The notes under the pieces: model-generated | What the model was told of the DNA's origin: nothing | Databases searched by the model: none | What the model saw: the letters and a program-made list of their open reading frames with translations, nothing else | Source: Escherichia ruysiae | GTDB taxonomy: Bacteria; Pseudomonadota; Gammaproteobacteria; Enterobacterales; Enterobacteriaceae | Length of the DNA stretch: 64,000 nt | Assembly (NCBI RefSeq): GCF_902498915.1 | Contig: NZ_CABVLQ010000001.1 | Strand: one strand, 5' to 3' | Position numbers and translations under genes: made by a program | In this document: piece by piece, positions 17,406 through 26,749 of the stretch | How positions within the stretch are numbered: the stretch's first letter is position 1 | Layout of the letters: the number at the start of each line of letters is the position of its first letter

Positions 17406-17796
17406 GTTTTATATCTCTATATCCGATAGAGTTAGTGTCCAAAATGCCATGATGCCATGATTTTTACACAAAAAACTCCTTCAAATCTGGCTCCTGCCCT
17501 AAGGATATCAAAAAAAAGCCACTGTGGAATTATTTACTTCATGGATATTTGGCTGGCAGATATTAAAATTAGATATTGAATATTCTGTATGTTAATAGAT
17601 TCATATAAAATCAACAAAAAGCTTAATATATGGATATTATTTGTTTTAAAGTGGTTGTAATTAAAATTTACGCCAGGCTACATTTGAGTTAATCACGTAG
17701 GCCACGTACAAAGCGCGTGTTCAATGGATTGATGACGTGAGGCGAATCCATCAGTTTTATCTACACTTGGGATAATGCGCTGACGGGAGTAAAAAA
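17406..17796. other. 391-bp AT-rich spacer upstream of tam
   Basis: It lies between the divergent starts of the caspase-like gene and tam, so it should hold both promoters. A short direct repeat GCCATGAT occurs twice near 17445-17462. The border between the accessory segment and the core E. coli backbone probably falls here. No gene seen. Confidence 0.5.
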
Positions 17797-18555
17797 ATGG
17801 CTGACTGGAATCCCTCTTTATATCTGCACTTCAACGCCGAACGGTCACGACCGGCAGTAGAACTGCTTGCCAGAGTCCCTCTGGAAAACGCCTGGGAAAT
17901 AGCCGATCTTGGCTGTGGCCCAGGCAATAGCACCGCCCTGCTACATCAACGCTGGCCAACGGCTAAAATTACCGGCATTGATTCGTCTCCGGCGATGATT
18001 GCCGAAGCGCGCGCACTTTTACCAGAATGTCAGTTTGTGGAAGCAGACATCCGCAATTGGCAACCTAACCATGCACTCGATCTGATTTTCGCCAATGCCT
18101 CGCTGCAATGGCTGCCCGAACACTATGAACTGTTTCCGCATCTGGTATCGTTACTCAATCCGCATGGCGTGCTGGCGGTGCAAATGCCGGACAACTGGCT
18201 GGAGCCGACGCATGTGTTAATGCGCGAAGTCGCCTGGGAGCAGCATTATCCGGATCGTGGACGCGAACCGCTGGCAGGCGTTCATGCTTACTACGATATT
18301 CTGAGCGAAGCCGGATGTGAGGTTGATATCTGGCGCACCACCTACTATCACCAGATGCCGTCGCACCAGGCGATTATTGACTGGGTGACAGCCACCGGAT
18401 TACGCCCATGGTTGCGGGATCTGACGGAGAGTGAGCAGCAGCATTTTCTTACGCGCTATCATCAGATGCTGGAAGAACAGTATCCACTGCAGGAGAACGG
18501 GCAGATACTGTTGGCATTTCCGCGTCTGTTTATTGTTGCCCGGCGCACGGAGTAA
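17797..18555 (+). CDS. tam: Trans-aconitate 2-methyltransferase
   Basis: SAM-dependent cytosolic methyltransferase that esterifies trans-aconitate, an inhibitor of aconitase. 252 aa, as in K-12. The SAM-binding motif I is IADLGCGPGNSTALL (~residues 33-47), followed by the acidic ITGIDSSPAM and the post-motif IFANASLQWLPEH. ATG follows GGGAG. It is the first gene of the conserved backbone; in K-12 the lsr operon lies just upstream, which is not the case here. Confidence 0.95.
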   Translation: MADWNPSLYLHFNAERSRPAVELLARVPLENAWEIADLGCGPGNSTALLHQRWPTAKITGIDSSPAMIAEARALLPECQFVEADIRNWQPNHALDLIFANASLQWLPEHYELFPHLVSLLNPHGVLAVQMPDNWLEPTHVLMREVAWEQHYPDRGREPLAGVHAYYDILSEAGCEVDIWRTTYYHQMPSHQAIIDWVTATGLRPWLRDLTESEQQHFLTRYHQMLEEQYPLQENGQILLAFPRLFIVARRTE

Positions 18556-18558
18556 TTA

Positions 18559-19473
18559 TTACGTCAGCTGGTAATGGCGATCGGGAAGAATCTTCGGCGG
18601 AATTTCTGTTTCGTCGTTCATCTGTAACAGGTCAATTTCAATAGCGTTGCAGATGGCATCCAACGGTAAATCATTGTTTTCAGTACCGAACGGATCTTCC
18701 AGCTCTTCCGCCAGACAATCCAGCGAAATAAAGGTGTAGGAAATTAGCACTGAGATAAAAGGCGTCATGTAATGCAGATCCACTACAAGGGCAAACGGTA
18801 GCATAATGCAAAAAAGATAAACGGTACGATGCAAAATCAGGGTGTAGGCAAAGGGAATTGGCGTGTAGGCAATGCGCTCGCAACCTGCCAGAACCGCTGA
18901 AATATCGTTAAGCCGATCGTTGAGGCTAATAAACAGGATATCTGAAAGCTGTCCATTGCGTCGCTGAACCGCCAACCACTCCCCCATTATCAACAAAATA
19001 CGGTTAGCTGGAGTGTTTGAAGCCAGTACACGCTGAAGATCTTCAGTCTTGAGATAATGTGCCAGCACTTCCGCCTGTGGCTGTTTGCGTAATGTTATGC
19101 GTAAACAGTGGGCGAAGGCGATTTGCAGCCGGGCAAACTCCCTTACACTTGCCGAATCCGGCAATGTCGTTTTTACCTCGCGCAGTAACGACCGTGAGGC
19201 AATCATCAACTGCCCCCAAAGTTTGCGCGCTTCAACGTAACGGGCGTACCCAGCATTATTACGAAAACCAAGAAAAATGGCGATGGCGACACCGAGAATG
19301 CTGAACGGTGCGAGGGTGAATTTGATGCCCAAATGCGTGTACCAGGGCAGCATGAAAATAACAGCGATAGAAAAGAGAAAATTGAGTAGTAAGCGCGAGG
19401 ATATCTTGGATAATACTGAACCGTGCCAGACAAAAATACGGCGCAGCCAGTGTTGTTGTGGACGAACAATCAT
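18559..19473 (-). CDS. yneE: Bestrophin-like channel protein YneE
   Basis: Bestrophin-family membrane protein (RFP-TM); bacterial homologues form pentameric ion channels. The start MIVRPQQHW at 19473 gives 304 aa, the K-12 length; an upstream in-frame start at 19524 would add 17 residues without support. Membrane segments are visible at LLLNFLFSIAVIFMLPWY, SILGVAIAIFLGF and YLFCIMLPFALVV. The motif FLGFRNNAGYARYVEARKLWG is the bestrophin signature region. Convergent with tam, with a 3-bp gap. Confidence 0.93.
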   Translation of the reverse strand: MIVRPQQHWLRRIFVWHGSVLSKISSRLLLNFLFSIAVIFMLPWYTHLGIKFTLAPFSILGVAIAIFLGFRNNAGYARYVEARKLWGQLMIASRSLLREVKTTLPDSASVREFARLQIAFAHCLRITLRKQPQAEVLAHYLKTEDLQRVLASNTPANRILLIMGEWLAVQRRNGQLSDILFISLNDRLNDISAVLAGCERIAYTPIPFAYTLILHRTVYLFCIMLPFALVVDLHYMTPFISVLISYTFISLDCLAEELEDPFGTENNDLPLDAICNAIEIDLLQMNDETEIPPKILPDRHYQLT

Positions 19474-19567
19474 GATTATCTTCAGGCGTGGAAAAGTCGC
19501 ACTATTAAACGTGATTCCGATCACATTCTCAAGACACTACTTACAAATTACCTACAAGCTTACAACA

Positions 19568-19597
19568 TTAACAGGTGCTGCATGTGGCACCTGTTAA
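19568..19597. repeat. Perfect 11-bp inverted repeat upstream of yneE
   Basis: TTAACAGGTGC and GCACCTGTTAA flank an 8-base loop. It lies about 95 bp upstream of the yneE start and beyond the uxaB terminator. Could be an operator for yneE or a structural hairpin; the regulator is unknown. Confidence 0.5.
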
Positions 19598-19640
19598 TGA
19601 TAAAGGCAAATAGGATGTTGTAACTAATATAGTCAAATAA

Positions 19641-19662
19641 GAAACCCGGTCGAAACCGGGTT
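19641..19662 (-). terminator. Terminator downstream of uxaB
   Basis: On the minus strand GAACCCGG pairs with CCGGGTTTC, followed by TTATTT. It starts 8 bp past the uxaB stop. Confidence 0.75.
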
Positions 19663-19669
19663 CAGAGTA

Positions 19670-21121
19670 TTAGCACAACGGACGTACAGCTTCGCGCATT
19701 CCTTTTTCGAGAATCGCATCCAGGTCATTAGCAACCTGCTCGACCAGACCAGGCACTTGCGTCAGGTCCTGCTCCCAGTGGTCTTTTTCTGCTAACACAA
19801 TCGCAACCAGTTCCTGGGTGCCGATAACGCGGTCACGATGCTGGCTCCAGAGTTGCTGGTAACGTTCCAGCCAGTGCGCATCGTCCTGTACCGGATACGT
19901 TTCTCCGTTACGCTCTCCGCGATAGAACGCAATCAATGCCGCTAATGCGAAAGTGAGGCGCGCCGGAAGTGTGCCGTTTTCCTTCTGCCCTGCCAGCAAC
20001 TGCGGCAGGATGCGGGTGCGGAACTTGGTCATACCGTTGAGCGCGATAGACAGCAGCTGATGCTTAATGTACGGGTTACGGAAACGCCCGGTGACGGCAC
20101 TGGCGAAAGATTCCAGTTCATCACGTGGCAGATCCAATACCGGAATAATCTCTTCGTAAATGGCTTTTTCAACGAATGCGCAAATTTCAGCATCGTTCAT
20201 CGCTTCGCCGACGGTATCCAGCCCTGCCTGGAACGCCACCGGCACCAGCGCGGTGTGTGCGCCATTAAGGATTGCTACTTTGCGCTCTTTATACGGTTTA
20301 ATATCGTCAACAATCAGCACGTTAAGCGGATATTTATCCAGACGCAGTTCAGTCGCTAAGGATTTCGGCCCCTGAATCACAAACAGGTAAAAGTGTTCAG
20401 CGGTGTCGAGGAAACCATCGTGATAGCCGAGTTCAGCTTCCAGTTTAGCCACTTCATCACGCGGATAACCGGTAACGATGCGGTCCACCAGCGTAGAACA
20501 GAAACTGTTAGCCTGATCCAGCCATTGAATAAATGCTTCGGGCAGTGCCCATTCTTGTGCGTAGCGCAGCACCAGTTCACGCAACGCGTCGCCGTTGTAG
20601 TCGATCAGCTCACACGGAATGATGATCCAACCTTTATCCAGCGCGCCGTTGAAATGGCTGAAACGTTCGAACAGCAGACGCGTCAGTTTTGCCGGATAGC
20701 TTACTGCTGGCGCATCATCAAATTTGTCGCCCGCATGATAGCTAATACCCGCTTCTGTGGTGTTGGAAAAGACGAAGCGCATTTCCGGATTATGTGCAAG
20801 TTTCAGGAATTCATCGTAGTCACCGTAGACGCTGATTTCACGGTTTACAGAACGAATCAGACGCGCATCGCTGACCGCTTCTCCCTTCTCATTCAGGCCA
20901 CGAATAATGGTGGTATACAGACCATCCTGCGTGCTCAGTGACGGCGGGAATGAAGTTTCAATCGGACGAACAACGACCACGCCAGAATTCAGGTCGGTGT
21001 GTTCATTCAGGAGATCAATTTGCCAGTCAACAAAGGCGCGCAGAAAGTTACCTTCACCAAACTGAATGATTCGTTCTGGATACTGTGCACCGGGAAAATC
21101 GCGACGATTTAGTGTTTTCAC
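19670..21121 (-). CDS. uxaB: Altronate oxidoreductase (tagaturonate reductase)
   Basis: NAD-dependent cytosolic enzyme reducing D-tagaturonate to D-altronate in galacturonate breakdown. 483 aa, the K-12 length. Belongs to the mannitol dehydrogenase family: N-terminal Rossmann domain (IIQFGEGNFLRAF) and the C-terminal domain with the signature KERKVAILNGAHT (Lys and Asn-x-x-His catalytic). The same family includes ydfI in this window. Regulation by the hexuronate repressor ExuR is known for E. coli uxaB; a candidate half-site lies upstream. Confidence 0.96.
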   Translation of the reverse strand: MKTLNRRDFPGAQYPERIIQFGEGNFLRAFVDWQIDLLNEHTDLNSGVVVVRPIETSFPPSLSTQDGLYTTIIRGLNEKGEAVSDARLIRSVNREISVYGDYDEFLKLAHNPEMRFVFSNTTEAGISYHAGDKFDDAPAVSYPAKLTRLLFERFSHFNGALDKGWIIIPCELIDYNGDALRELVLRYAQEWALPEAFIQWLDQANSFCSTLVDRIVTGYPRDEVAKLEAELGYHDGFLDTAEHFYLFVIQGPKSLATELRLDKYPLNVLIVDDIKPYKERKVAILNGAHTALVPVAFQAGLDTVGEAMNDAEICAFVEKAIYEEIIPVLDLPRDELESFASAVTGRFRNPYIKHQLLSIALNGMTKFRTRILPQLLAGQKENGTLPARLTFALAALIAFYRGERNGETYPVQDDAHWLERYQQLWSQHRDRVIGTQELVAIVLAEKDHWEQDLTQVPGLVEQVANDLDAILEKGMREAVRPLC

Positions 21122-21157
21122 AATGGGTTCCCTTTTGATTAGTCATACAACCTGCTT

Positions 21158-21175
21158 GAATTGGTACGACAGGTT
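21158..21175. promoter_or_regulatory. ExuR-like operator candidate upstream of uxaB
   Basis: GAATTGGTACGACAGGTT contains AATTGGTA, one half of the AATTGGTATACCAATT-type hexuronate-repressor site; the other half is degenerate. It lies 37 bp upstream of the uxaB start. Confidence 0.35.
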
Positions 21176-21347
21176 AGCAAACTTTAATACATTGAACCCC
21201 TGTTTTGATCAACTCGTGATGATTAATTAGCAGGTTTAAGATAAAAATGTGGCACAGATCATGGTTCCATCGAGGATTTTCCTCTTTCTCCAGTCGACAG
21301 AGTGGTAGAACACATTACGCTAAAACTGTGACAAAATAACAAAGCTG

Positions 21348-22765
21348 TCAGACAACTTCCTCACCATAACGCATGGTACTGGTGCGGTTACGCCCGTCTT
21401 TCTTCGACCGATAGAGACACGTATCAGCTTCGACCATCAATTTATTGAAGTCATCGGTTAGTGTGCGGTATGAAGCATCCCCACTACCGACGCCGATGCT
21501 AACCGTCAGATAAAGCGTCTTTTGTTGCCAGGTAAACGGTTGTAGTTCAACGCCTTTACGAATTTTCTCCGCCATCAGCAGACCATCAACGGGATTCATT
21601 GATGGCACGGCTACGGCAAACTCTTCGCCTCCCATTCTCGCCACCAGCCCCTTATCGCCGACAATTTTCTGAATATGCTGGGCAAACACGCTTAACACTT
21701 TATCGCCACACTCATGACCATAGTTATCGTTAATGCTTTTGAAATAGTCGATATCAAGCAACATGACGGTCAGATGTTGTGTCTGTTGCAGAGATGGACT
21801 TTTCAGCGCCTCATAAAGACCGGATCGTGAGTAAACCTGAGTCAGAAAATCAAAGTCGGCTCGCAGCGCAACTTGCTTCATTAGCGAATTAATCGCTGCC
21901 ACGCTAAAGGAAACCATAATTGGGCAAATCGCCATCGTGGCAATGCCCAGACGCGCGGAAAACATCTGCGGAATAAAGAACGGCGAACCGACGGCGATAT
22001 CAATTACCGAATTTGCTACCAGTACGATCTCCACTGCTCCGGTGATAAAAGTCAGCAGACACGTCACCTGTGGCGTATAGCGCACTGCACACCAGATTAA
22101 TGCAGGCAGCGGGAACGCCAGACTCCCCGCTCCGCCAATGACGACCGAGGCAATAACCGACACAATAAGCGCAATGGCTGGCATCATCTGCTCTGCTTTA
22201 AAGCGCGGCAATACCCCAGGAATTGCCAGCGTCAGCATACAAGGCACAATCAACACGCCTGTTGAGAATTGTTCACTAAACCAGTCAGCAAGCAAAGGCC
22301 AGAAATCCAGGCTATCAATACTAACCGAACCAATCGCCCCGACGATGGCACATAATAAAGCGGCAATCAGACAATAATTAAATAACCGTAATGCGCTTAC
22401 TGGCTCGTACTTATTTTTCCCCAGACGCTTATCCCGCATAACCAGTAGGGCGACAGTTACGATAAACATCATATTGGATAAATTGATAACCAGTGAAACC
22501 AGCCCCCATTCGGTGGTCATGGCATCATAAACCAGCATTGCCACGTAACAGATGGCATAGTAATGCAGACGATTAAGCCAGACGTAGCGGGCAAATACCC
22601 AGCCATCACGCCATTCAGCGGCCAGAAAAGAGAAAGTTCGTGAACCAGGCGTAGCTCTGCACCTATAAAATAGAACAGCGTCGTTAGCGCAAAAATTGCA
22701 ATGCTATTACGTAGTAGATGACCTTCCTGGAACAAACGGAAAGTGGATATGGGGTGTACATGCAT
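21348..22765 (-). pseudogene. dgcF: Frameshifted diguanylate cyclase dgcF (yneF)
   Basis: Membrane MASE1-type sensor (eight hydrophobic segments) followed by a GGDEF domain. The GGDEF part is intact with GGEEF in ARMGGEEFAVAV and LDIDYFKSINDNYGH. The reading frame is broken near 22598: the first 55 or so residues (to WPLNGVMAG) are in one frame and the rest (VFARYVWLNRLHYY onward) in another. From memory of K-12, GGCTGGCGTATTT there reads GGCTGGGTATTT here, a one-base loss. An internal start (GTG at 22544) could still make a protein lacking the first membrane helices. I therefore call it a pseudogene with possible residual product. Confidence 0.8.
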
Positions 22766-22903
22766 TAATTATCTGTCCATACAATTGCGAGTGGCAATTA
22801 TCTCAACGCAATAAGTAAATTCTCATAAAGGATAGCATGTTCGCTGACAGCGGCGACAAAGAAAGATATCAATCAGATGATCTTTTGGCTTTTACCACCA
22901 TTC

Positions 22904-23263
22904 TTATGGCTGATTCATCTGAATAACCAGCCAGTGATAGATAACCGTCACGATATAACGTTGTTGTTCCTCACTTAACGAAACACCCTGCGGAATGTTA
23001 TGCCACTTAGCCAGACAGCCACGGCAGCAGGTCGCGGTGGCGTGTTGAGCGATAAACACCGGATGCCCGCGCATGGGGGTTTGCTTCCCGTCGTTCGCCG
23101 GTAATGCCGGCGCAAGACGCTTAGCGACAAAATCTGCCGCATGTTGTTCAATAACCGGCGCGCCCTTCTCCAGACAATACTGACGCTCCTTGACGCCCAG
23201 ACGAAAGCGAGAGCGAAATTTTGAACGGGCTAAACGCGCGAAGAGTGGATCAAGTGACTGCAT
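22904..23263 (-). CDS. yneG: DUF4186 protein YneG
   Basis: 119-aa cytosolic protein of unknown function, conserved in enterobacteria. It has a Cys-rich motif (TCCRGCLAKWH) with nearby His residues (RGHPVFIAQHATAT) that suggests metal binding, and ends in a hydrophobic helix (VTVIYHWLVIQ). Its start overlaps the glsB stop by one base, so the two are co-transcribed and probably coupled, as in K-12. Confidence 0.9.
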   Translation of the reverse strand: MQSLDPLFARLARSKFRSRFRLGVKERQYCLEKGAPVIEQHAADFVAKRLAPALPANDGKQTPMRGHPVFIAQHATATCCRGCLAKWHNIPQGVSLSEEQQRYIVTVIYHWLVIQMNQP

Positions 23264-24189
23264 TAATAAACCGAGCGTCCTAACTGTTTCGTTAATTGTT
23301 CAAGTACTGCAATACCGGCAAGAGAGTTACCTGCGTCATCCAGCTCCGGGCTCCATACCGCGATGGCCATTTCATGCGGGACGATCGCAACAATACCGCC
23401 GCCAACACCAGATTTTGCCGGAAGCCCTACCCGCCAGGCGAATTCACCCGCGTTTTGATACATTCCACTGGTCGCCATCAACGCGTTAATTTGCCGCGCC
23501 TGCATCGGCGTCACTACGGGCTCATCGATATGAATAGCCTTTCCCTGATTTGCCAGAAAAACAAACGTCCGCGCCAGCTCAACGCAGCTCATTTTCAGTG
23601 CACAGTAATGAAAGTAGTTTTGCAGAACGGTTGTCACATCATGATGGAAATTGCCAAACGACTTCATCAGCCAGGCAATAGCCGCATTTCGCGCGGAATG
23701 TTCAAACTCGGAGCGGGCAACCACCGTATCGTAGGCAATATCAGACACGCCGCTTAAGCCACGCACGACTTCCAGCATACGTTGCCGTGGTGCGCTTAAT
23801 CGCCCTTGCAACATATCGCAGACCACCAGCGCACCGGCATTAATAAACGGATTACGCGGAATGCCCTGCTCCATTTCCAGTTGCACTAAGGAATTGAACG
23901 GAGATCCCGACGGATCTTTGCCGACGCGTTGCCAGATTTCTTCTTCGGAGTAATGACGCATAGCAACAACGAGACTGAGCACTTTGGAAATAGACTGAAT
24001 AGAAAAACGTTCTTGCGCGTCTCCGGCCTGGAAAAGCTGCCCATCAACGGTACAGATAGCAATCCCCAGACGGGAACCATCGACGGTTGCCAGTGCCGGA
24101 ATATAATCAGCGACTTTACCCTGACCAATTAGCGGACGTACTTGCCGCAAGATATTTTCTAAAATTGCATTATCCATGGCGACTGCCAC
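23263..24189 (-). CDS. glsB: Glutaminase 2
   Basis: Converts glutamine to glutamate and ammonia in the cytosol. 308 aa, with the serine-dependent glutaminase motif RFSIQSISKVLSL (Ser-x-x-Lys nucleophile pair) and conserved NPFINAGAL, Y in GMYQNAGEF, and SGVGGGIVA near the C-terminus. GTG start at 24189 lies 6 bp after AAGGAG. A strong hairpin sits just upstream. Gene order sad-glsB-yneG on one strand matches K-12. Confidence 0.95.
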   Translation of the reverse strand: MAVAMDNAILENILRQVRPLIGQGKVADYIPALATVDGSRLGIAICTVDGQLFQAGDAQERFSIQSISKVLSLVVAMRHYSEEEIWQRVGKDPSGSPFNSLVQLEMEQGIPRNPFINAGALVVCDMLQGRLSAPRQRMLEVVRGLSGVSDIAYDTVVARSEFEHSARNAAIAWLMKSFGNFHHDVTTVLQNYFHYCALKMSCVELARTFVFLANQGKAIHIDEPVVTPMQARQINALMATSGMYQNAGEFAWRVGLPAKSGVGGGIVAIVPHEMAIAVWSPELDDAGNSLAGIAVLEQLTKQLGRSVY

Positions 24190-24202
24190 TCTCTGCTCCT
24201 TG

Positions 24203-24228
24203 CTCGCAGGTCTGAAAAGACCTGCGAG
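24203..24228 (-). promoter_or_regulatory. Perfect 11-bp hairpin in the sad-glsB gap
   Basis: CTCGCAGGTCT and AGACCTGCGAG pair around a 4-base loop. It lies 14 bp upstream of the glsB start and next to its ribosome-binding site. There is no U-run, so it may stabilise or process the transcript or act as a weak attenuator. Confidence 0.5.
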
Positions 24229-24252
24229 TATAACAGAGCTAAATATGTGACG

Positions 24253-25641
24253 TCAGATCCGGTCTTTCCACACCGTCTGGATATTACAGAACTCATGTAA
24301 GCCGAAATGAGAAAGTTCACGCCCAAAACCGCTCTTCTTCACACCGCCAAAAGCGACCCGTGCGTCGCTGGCGCAGAAACCATTGATAAACACGCCGCCG
24401 CATTCCAGACGTGCCGCCATCTGTCTGGCTCGTGTTTCGTCAGCGGTAAAGATCGTCGCTGAAAGGCCGAACTCACTGTCATTCGCCAGTTCCAGCGCAT
24501 GTTCTGCATCTCTCGCTACGGTGATTGCCGCAACGGGGCCAAACATTTCTTCACGAAACGCGGTCATTTCTGGGGTGACATTTGCCAGAACCGTTGGCGG
24601 ATAGTAGTTACCTGCCCCAGCCATCTTTTCCCCGCCCAGTAACAAACGTGCGCCCTGCGCCAGGGTTTTTTCCACCTGATGATGCAACTCATCACGCAAG
24701 TCAAAACGTGCCATCGGACCAAGATCGTTCTCTTCGTCACGGGGATCGCCCATTTTCAACGCTGCCGCAGCTGCCACAAAACGTTCGGTAAATGCCGAAG
24801 CAATCCCCTCTTCGATGATAAAACGTTTTGCCGCCGCGCAAACCTGTCCGGTATTCTGGTAACGCCCGGCAACCGCCGCTTTAACCGCCAGTTCCAGATC
24901 GGCATCGTTAAGCACAATAAACGGATCTGAACCGCCCAGCTCCAGTACGCATTTTTTCAGTGCCGCACCAGCCTGTGCACCAATAGCCGCTCCCGCACGA
25001 ACACTCCCGGTCACGGTGACTGCCGCAATACGTGGATCTTTAATCATCTGACTGACACCATCGTTATCGGCATTTAGCCAGCCATATACGCCCTGAGGGA
25101 TACCCGCGTCTTTAAACACCTGGGCAATTAGCTGAGCACAGCCCGTCACATTCGGCGCGTGCTTAAGTAAGTAGCCGTTACCTGCAAGAATGATGGGAAC
25201 AGCGCCGCGCATCACTTGCCATAAAGGAAAGTTCCACGGCATAACTGCCAGAATCGTCCCCATTGGTCGATACTCAATAACCGCCTGCTGATTCTCAACC
25301 AGCGTTGGCTCTGCTTTCAGCATTGACGGGCCATGTTCTGCATACCAGTCACACAAATTCGCCGATTTCACCACTTCGGCACGTGCCTGCTTGATGGGTT
25401 TACCCATTTCGCGGGTGATCATTTGCGCTATCTCTTCGCTGCGAGTACGCAGAGCTTTACCGATATCTCGCAGTTTTTCCGCCCGGTAATCTACGCTTGT
25501 CTCGCGCCAGCCGCGAAAACCTTCCACTGCAAGCTGAAGAGCGTTTTCAATATCGTCAGCGCCTGTCCAGGGCAGTGAGGACAGTTGTTCACCATTGGCT
25601 GGATTTATCGAAATGGCATGGGTCGCCGGAGTGATGGTCAT
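24253..25641 (-). CDS. sad: NAD-dependent succinate-semialdehyde dehydrogenase
   Basis: Oxidises succinate semialdehyde to succinate in putrescine and GABA use. 462 aa. Catalytic Cys is in NTGQVCAAAKRF and the general base Glu in LELGGSDPF; the Rossmann region shows VTVTGSVRAG. GGAG lies upstream of the ATG. Divergent from the LysR gene yneJ (ptrR), which is known to control sad in E. coli. Confidence 0.95.
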   Translation of the reverse strand: MTITPATHAISINPANGEQLSSLPWTGADDIENALQLAVEGFRGWRETSVDYRAEKLRDIGKALRTRSEEIAQMITREMGKPIKQARAEVVKSANLCDWYAEHGPSMLKAEPTLVENQQAVIEYRPMGTILAVMPWNFPLWQVMRGAVPIILAGNGYLLKHAPNVTGCAQLIAQVFKDAGIPQGVYGWLNADNDGVSQMIKDPRIAAVTVTGSVRAGAAIGAQAGAALKKCVLELGGSDPFIVLNDADLELAVKAAVAGRYQNTGQVCAAAKRFIIEEGIASAFTERFVAAAAALKMGDPRDEENDLGPMARFDLRDELHHQVEKTLAQGARLLLGGEKMAGAGNYYPPTVLANVTPEMTAFREEMFGPVAAITVARDAEHALELANDSEFGLSATIFTADETRARQMAARLECGGVFINGFCASDARVAFGGVKKSGFGRELSHFGLHEFCNIQTVWKDRI

Positions 25642-25741
25642 TGGGGTATCTCCTTTATGAGTTATGGTTTGAAGATACGTAGATTTACTCTTGTTTGAAA
25701 ATGAATAATATTAAGCCACTTATTCACAAATCGAGAATGCT

Positions 25742-26602
25742 ATGGATCTGACTCAACTGGAGATGTTCAACGCAGTTGCCGAGGCAGGCAGCATTACCCA
25801 GGCTGCGGCTAAAGTACATCGTGTGCCGTCGAATCTCACGACTCGTATACGTCAACTGGAAACAGAGCTCGGTGTTGAGCTGTTTATCCGCGAAAATCAG
25901 CGTTTACGGCTTTCTCCCGCCGGGCATAACTTTTTACGCTACAGCCAACAAATTCTCGCGTTGGTGGATGAGGCGAGAAATGTCGTGGCTGGCGATGAGC
26001 CACAAGGTCTGTTTTCTCTCGGATCGCTGGAAAGCACCGCCGCAGTGCGTATTCCGGCAACGCTGGCAGAATTTAACCGTCGTTACCCCAAAATTCAGTT
26101 TTCACTTTCCACCGGCCCTTCCGGCACGATGCTGGACGGCGTACTGGAAGGAAAACTGAATGCGGCATTTATTGATGGGCCGATTAACCATACCGCCATC
26201 GACGGGATACCGGTGTATCGTGAGGAGCTGATGATCGTCACGCCGCAAGGACATGCGCCAGTAACCCGCGCCAGTCAGGTTAATGGTTACAACATCTATG
26301 CCTTTCGCGCCAATTGTTCGTATCGCCGTCATTTTGAGAGCTGGTTTCATGCTGACGGTGCCGCACCGGGGACTATTCATGAGATGGAGTCGTATCACGG
26401 GATGCTGGCCTGTGTGGTCGCGGGTGCGGGCATTGCGCTTATCCCTCGTTCTATGCTGGAAAGTATGCCCGGGCATCACCAGGTTGAAGCATGGCCGTTG
26501 GCTGAGCAATGGCGTTGGTTAACAACCTGGCTGGTCTGGCGTCGCGGTGCGAAAACGCGCCCGCTTGAGGCGTTTATTGAACTGCTGGATGTACCAGACT
26601 AA
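25742..26602 (+). CDS. ptrR: LysR-family regulator of sad (PtrR/YneJ)
   Basis: 286 aa with an N-terminal winged HTH (FNAVAEAGSITQAAAKVHRVP) and a LysR substrate-binding domain (SLGSLESTAAVRIP onward). It is divergent from sad with a 100-bp spacer, the classical LysR layout. In K-12 the next gene is yneK; here that gene is absent and sotB starts 147 bp downstream. Confidence 0.9.
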   Translation: MDLTQLEMFNAVAEAGSITQAAAKVHRVPSNLTTRIRQLETELGVELFIRENQRLRLSPAGHNFLRYSQQILALVDEARNVVAGDEPQGLFSLGSLESTAAVRIPATLAEFNRRYPKIQFSLSTGPSGTMLDGVLEGKLNAAFIDGPINHTAIDGIPVYREELMIVTPQGHAPVTRASQVNGYNIYAFRANCSYRRHFESWFHADGAAPGTIHEMESYHGMLACVVAGAGIALIPRSMLESMPGHHQVEAWPLAEQWRWLTTWLVWRRGAKTRPLEAFIELLDVPD

Positions 26603-26749
26603 ATGTTGTACCGGCTACTCACGCTGCCGTTGATACAGCATGACATGAATCGGCGAAACGCGACATAGATCACAAAACCGTTGTATTCAGATCATTAACC
26701 GTTTTAAGATCATTTCATTACCTTTTCGCAACTCATCCGATAATCGGTT

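Noticed and set aside
19474..19524. Longer start for yneE at 19524
   Set aside because: Adds 17 unsupported residues; the 304-aa form matches the known protein.
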